Assembly: GCF_901827205.1 (NCBI RefSeq)
Contig: NZ_LR594675.1
Coordinates: 3,472,001-3,536,000, forward strand
DNA length: 64,000 nt
Reading direction: 5' to 3'
DNA from: Variovorax sp. PBS-H4
GTDB taxonomy: Bacteria > Pseudomonadota > Gammaproteobacteria > Burkholderiales > Burkholderiaceae_C
Under the pieces are notes generated by a model. That model saw nothing but the letters and a program-made list of their open reading frames with translations, was not told the DNA's origin and searched no databases. Each line of letters opens with the position of its first letter. Within the stretch, counting starts at the first letter, position 1. The position numbers and the translations under genes were made by a program. Shown one piece after another: positions 60,742 to 64,000 of the stretch.

Positions 60742-62697
60742 ATGGCAAGCGAGGTGGGTTCGGAGAGCATCGAAGAGATCGGCTGCGACCTCATCAGGAT
60801 GCTGCACCAGGGCGCGTCGGCCGACGAATTCGCGGCGCGGCTCGCGCAGGTCGAGGCACTGGCCGCCCAGGGCCCAGGCCGCTCGGGCTGGGGCGAGCTG
60901 GTGCGCATGGCGATGGGCGTGCGCAACCGGCTGGACCTGTGGCAGCAACGCGAAAGCGGCATGCTGACCGTGATCGAATCGGCGCGCGAGCTCTCCAGCC
61001 GACTCGACCTGAAGGAACTGCTGCGCGCCATCGTCTCGCGCGCGCGCAACATGCTGGGCTCGCAGGTGGCCTGGCTGTCGACCTACGACCCCGAGCTTGC
61101 CGCCTTCCACGTGCTGGCCACCGACGGCGCGCTGGCGCAGAGCACCGGGGACATGGTGGCCGGGCGCGGCCTCGGCATCGTCAGCGTTGTGCTGGCCACG
61201 CGGCTGCCCTTCACGACGCCGGACTACCTGCACGACACGCGCTTCCCGCACGACGATCAGCTGGACGCCACCTTCCGCGACGAAGGCATCGCCGCCGTGG
61301 TGGGCGTGCCGATGCTTTGGGAGGACGAGGTCATCGGCCTGCTCTTCGTCGCGGACCGCTACCACCGCACGCACACGGCGCAGAGCATTTCCATCCTGTC
61401 CACCCTGGCGACGCATGCTGCCGTGGCCATCAAGAACGCGCGGGCCTTCGAGCAGTCCAGCGCGGCCGTGAAGAGCGCCGAGGCCGCGCGGGCGGAACTC
61501 GAGCACCATGCCCGCAAGGTGCAGGCCGCCGCCGAGGCGCACGAGCAAATGACGACGCTGCTCGCCAAGGGCGCATCGCTCGCGACGCTGTGCGAGTCGG
61601 TCGCCGGCCTGATGGAAAGCAGCGTGCTGGTCCTGGACGAGGCGGCGCAGGTCATCGCGCGCGGCACCGCACCCGGCTACACGGGATCGGGCGCGGAGCA
61701 CTACGCGCCGCACGGCGACAACAGCAGCGCACTCGCGAGCGCGCTGCGCCACAGCCGCCAGTTGGGACGCTCCGTGGTCGCCTACGCGGCGGACGGCGAG
61801 TCCTGCAGGGTCAACGCGGTGATCGGCGGCGACGACGTGCTCGGTTCCGTCCTGCTCTTTCGCCGCGGCGAGCTCGACGAGATGTCGGTCCGCACCTTCG
61901 AGCGCAGCACCAGCATCGTGGGCATCGTCCTGCTCTCACGCGACCGGATGGAGGCGACGAAGACGCGCGACCTCTCGACGCTGCTGCGCTCGCTGCTATC
62001 TCCACGGCAGGACGACCTGGCGATCCTCTGCGAACGCGCGGCACGGTTCGGCGTCGATCTTTCCCAGCCAAGCTCACTGATGCTGGTGGATGTCGGCGAG
62101 CCTCATGCGGGCCATGCCGCACGCCGCCTGCGTGCCGCGAACCTCCTGCCGCATGCCCTGTTCGACGACATCGAAGGCGTGCTCACCGTTCTCTGCGCGA
62201 CAACGCGGGCCGAGGACGTGCGCCGGATCGTGACGGAGCATGCCAAGGCCGGGTTTCCGGCCGACCACCGCGGCATCCTCTCCAGGCCGCTTTCCGGGCC
62301 CGCGGACATCCCGGCGGTGTACGTGACGCTGCGGCGCGCGCTGCCCGTGCTGCGCCGCATCGGCGTTCAAGGCCACGTGGTCGGCCAGAACGAGATGGCG
62401 CTGTACGCCACGCTCTTCGAGACGCACGACCAGGCGAGCCTTGCCGCGTTCCTGGAGGCGACCATCGGCGCACTGACGGCGCACGACCAGAAGCGCGGCT
62501 CGGAGTTGGCGGCGACCCTGCTCAACTACTTCGACAGCAACCAGAACGCGAAGCTGACCGCCCAGCGCCTGGGCATCCACGTCAACACGGTGCGCCAGCG
62601 CCTGGCCACCATCGAGGACCTGATCGGCCACTGGGGCAATGCCACCCGCGCGCTGGAGATCCACATGGCCCTGCGGCTGTGGAGCCTCAGCGGCTAG
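60742..62697 (+). CDS. GAF-PucR/CdaR-type transcriptional regulator
   Basis: A 651-residue regulator. An N-terminal helical part is followed by a GAF domain (about residues 75-230, VIESARELSSRLDLKELL to ATHAAVAIKNARAFE) and a coiled coil. A middle CdaR-like GGDEF-related region comes next. The C-terminal PucR helix-turn-helix reads TLLNYFDSNQNAKLTAQRLGIHVNTVRQRL. ATG 60742 has AAGGAG 7 bases upstream. Divergence from the operon makes it the likely local activator, with the GAF domain sensing the substrate or an intermediate. Confidence 0.88.
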   Translation: MASEVGSESIEEIGCDLIRMLHQGASADEFAARLAQVEALAAQGPGRSGWGELVRMAMGVRNRLDLWQQRESGMLTVIESARELSSRLDLKELLRAIVSRARNMLGSQVAWLSTYDPELAAFHVLATDGALAQSTGDMVAGRGLGIVSVVLATRLPFTTPDYLHDTRFPHDDQLDATFRDEGIAAVVGVPMLWEDEVIGLLFVADRYHRTHTAQSISILSTLATHAAVAIKNARAFEQSSAAVKSAEAARAELEHHARKVQAAAEAHEQMTTLLAKGASLATLCESVAGLMESSVLVLDEAAQVIARGTAPGYTGSGAEHYAPHGDNSSALASALRHSRQLGRSVVAYAADGESCRVNAVIGGDDVLGSVLLFRRGELDEMSVRTFERSTSIVGIVLLSRDRMEATKTRDLSTLLRSLLSPRQDDLAILCERAARFGVDLSQPSSLMLVDVGEPHAGHAARRLRAANLLPHALFDDIEGVLTVLCATTRAEDVRRIVTEHAKAGFPADHRGILSRPLSGPADIPAVYVTLRRALPVLRRIGVQGHVVGQNEMALYATLFETHDQASLAAFLEATIGALTAHDQKRGSELAATLLNYFDSNQNAKLTAQRLGIHVNTVRQRLATIEDLIGHWGNATRALEIHMALRLWSLSG

Positions 62698-62716
62698 TGC
62701 GCTGTGCGCGTGCTGC

Positions 62717-64000
62717 TCACCGGGCGGAGATGCGCGCGGCCTCCGGCGTGGCGTCGAACACGATGCGCGCGGGCCACGGGCGCCAAGCCGTCCCGAGCGC
62801 GGGGTGGTTCGGGTCGCCGCTGTGCGCGAACGCACCCAGGCTTTTCATCATGGCTTGCGACAAGGCCATGCGGCCGGGGCGGTTGGCCTTGGTGAAGGAG
62901 ATGTTCGCGAACAGCGAGGGGCCGAAGTTGCCGAAGACGAAAGGCAAGTCGAACGCGTGCGCCGCGCCGAAGATGTCGTCGAAGGGCCTGGGCAGCTCGT
63001 CCCAGTCGAACTGGTAGAGCCAGACCGACGACTGCTGGCTCTGCAGCGCATTCAGCATGTCGTCGCGGATGGCCGTGAACCAGATGCGGTTCAGCTCCTG
63101 CGCGCGGGCATTGAAGCCGGTGACCGGCGTGTTCACCGGCAGGTACTGCGCCGGAATCCAGTCTTCGAGGCGCGTCGCGGGCGGGCCTTCAGGGTCGTAC
63201 GCGTGGGCAATGGAAAAGACCCGCGCATCGTCGATGAGGCGCCCGCTCACGCCGCCCAGGCTGGGCCGCAGCGCGAACAGGCCCGGGAACAGCTTGGTCT
63301 CGTCGCGCGTGCTGCCGGCGAGCACCGGCACCTTCACATAGTGGCCGGCGCGGACGCCCGCGACCGGGTCGGTCGCCACCACCGCCCCATCCGGGATCGG
63401 GTTGGACGCCGACATGCCGAGCGGCGCGAGCCGCGTGCGGACGGTGGTCAGCAAGGCATCGGGCGACTTGCCGCGGAGGTACTCGGCGATCTGCTGCGGC
63501 GTGCGGCCGGCCAGGTAAACCTTGGCCGCCGCCTCGTCCGGCACCGAGCCGTCGGCGATCAGCGAGTGCGCCAGCAGGGCCTGGCCGCGCGTGGCCCACA
63601 CGGAGGATGGGAGCACGCCCGGAATGGAGCCGGGCGGAAGCGTCGCGGCCGTGGACAGGCCGCCGCTGAGCGCCACCACGCGGTGGAAGAGCTGGGGCGA
63701 TCGGCCGCTCAGCATCGGCGAGCTCATCAGCGCGTACACGTTGACCGCGCCGGCCGATTCGCCCATCAAGGTGACGCGTCCCGGGTCGCCGCCGAACTCG
63801 GCGATGTTCTTTTGCACGAACTCCAGCGCTTTCATCAGGTCCAGCAGTGCGAAGTTGCCGGAATTGTCCGCAGCAAGGCCGGGCTTGAGCGCGGCGAGAT
63901 TCAGGAAGCCGAAGATGCCGAGGCGGTAGTTGACCGACACCACCACCGCGTCGGCAGTGCGCGCGAGCATGGCGCCGTCATACACCGGGTCGGCGGTGTA
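62717..64000 (-). CDS. Type B carboxylesterase, C-terminal part (5' end beyond window)
   Basis: At least 427 residues are present; the frame is open to the right edge, so the N-terminus is missing. The nucleophile is in TLMGESAGAVNVYALM, preceded by VVSVNYRLGIFGFLN and DLMKALEFVQKNIAEFGGDP, all typical of carboxylesterase type B. The catalytic His is probably in AFAHSGDPNHP near the C-terminus. It may attack ester substrates for the linked pathway. It converges with the PucR-type gene with a gap of 19 bases. Confidence 0.88.
   Translation of the reverse strand, partial: YTADPVYDGAMLARTADAVVVSVNYRLGIFGFLNLAALKPGLAADNSGNFALLDLMKALEFVQKNIAEFGGDPGRVTLMGESAGAVNVYALMSSPMLSGRSPQLFHRVVALSGGLSTAATLPPGSIPGVLPSSVWATRGQALLAHSLIADGSVPDEAAAKVYLAGRTPQQIAEYLRGKSPDALLTTVRTRLAPLGMSASNPIPDGAVVATDPVAGVRAGHYVKVPVLAGSTRDETKLFPGLFALRPSLGGVSGRLIDDARVFSIAHAYDPEGPPATRLEDWIPAQYLPVNTPVTGFNARAQELNRIWFTAIRDDMLNALQSQQSSVWLYQFDWDELPRPFDDIFGAAHAFDLPFVFGNFGPSLFANISFTKANRPGRMALSQAMMKSLGAFAHSGDPNHPALGTAWRPWPARIVFDATPEAARISAR

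Overview
The window is GC-rich, densely packed bacterial chromosome. It looks like a betaproteobacterium of the Burkholderiales, family Comamonadaceae, most likely Variovorax or a close relative. That placement is inferred from gene content and order: a minor-pilin block running into ribD, a rib operon with a degenerate GTP cyclohydrolase half, a TadA fusion, a MerR-TPR gene next to Ku, and a PaaK-like gene. No rRNA, tRNA, CRISPR array, insertion sequence or prophage was recognised.

Layout. 1-2541: end of a type IV pilus cluster (pilY1 C-terminus, pilE, fimT-like). 2519-8234: riboflavin genes (ribD, ribE, ribBA, ribH), nusB, an aminotransferase and ybgC, many joined by ATGA overlaps. 8231-10408: tolQRA without tolB-pal. 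10463-14812: dnaE and trhO, divergent, each with a -10 box so close to the start codon that leaderless mRNAs are likely. 14838-18679: pirin, flavodoxin, DoxX and pirin genes facing a LysR regulator, with a palindromic LysR-type site between. 18751-21490: FAD oxidoreductase, gluQ, trmB. 21628-26816: a six-gene respiratory cluster with a B-family (ba3-like) oxidase: di-haem and tri-haem cytochromes c, a 59-residue membrane subunit, CuA subunit II, subunit I and a second di-haem cytochrome. 27103-35310: a minimal cellulose synthase operon, bcsA-B-Z-C. 35351-39142: an unknown gene, a Tat-type substrate-binding protein, the NHEJ protein Ku and a MerR-TPR protein. 39222-39293: a candidate small RNA ending in a clear terminator.

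39306-44278: chemoreceptor, small unknown protein, PaaK-like adenylating enzyme, a cyclase-FHA gene broken by a frameshift, an AT-rich island and a small conserved gene with a strong terminator. 44340-48524: a tight minus-strand group (HbpS/GlcG-like, ankyrin, PaiB-like, small membrane protein, TadA fused to part of an alpha/beta hydrolase, LD-carboxypeptidase). 48651-50814: a FixJ/LuxR-type two-component system, with twin CGTA-N4-TACG sites beside it.

50890 to the window end is a catabolic locus: a tannase-type lipoprotein esterase, two short-chain dehydrogenases, a beta-keto-acid cleavage enzyme (BKACE), a complete LivKHMGF importer, a divergent GAF-PucR regulator, and a type B carboxylesterase cut by the window edge. 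Together they suggest ester hydrolysis, uptake of the released acid, oxidation to a beta-keto acid and CoA-dependent cleavage. A 20-bp element shared by the two upstream regions of this locus is the best candidate for its regulatory site. The substrate is unknown, and this is the most promising possibly undescribed system here.
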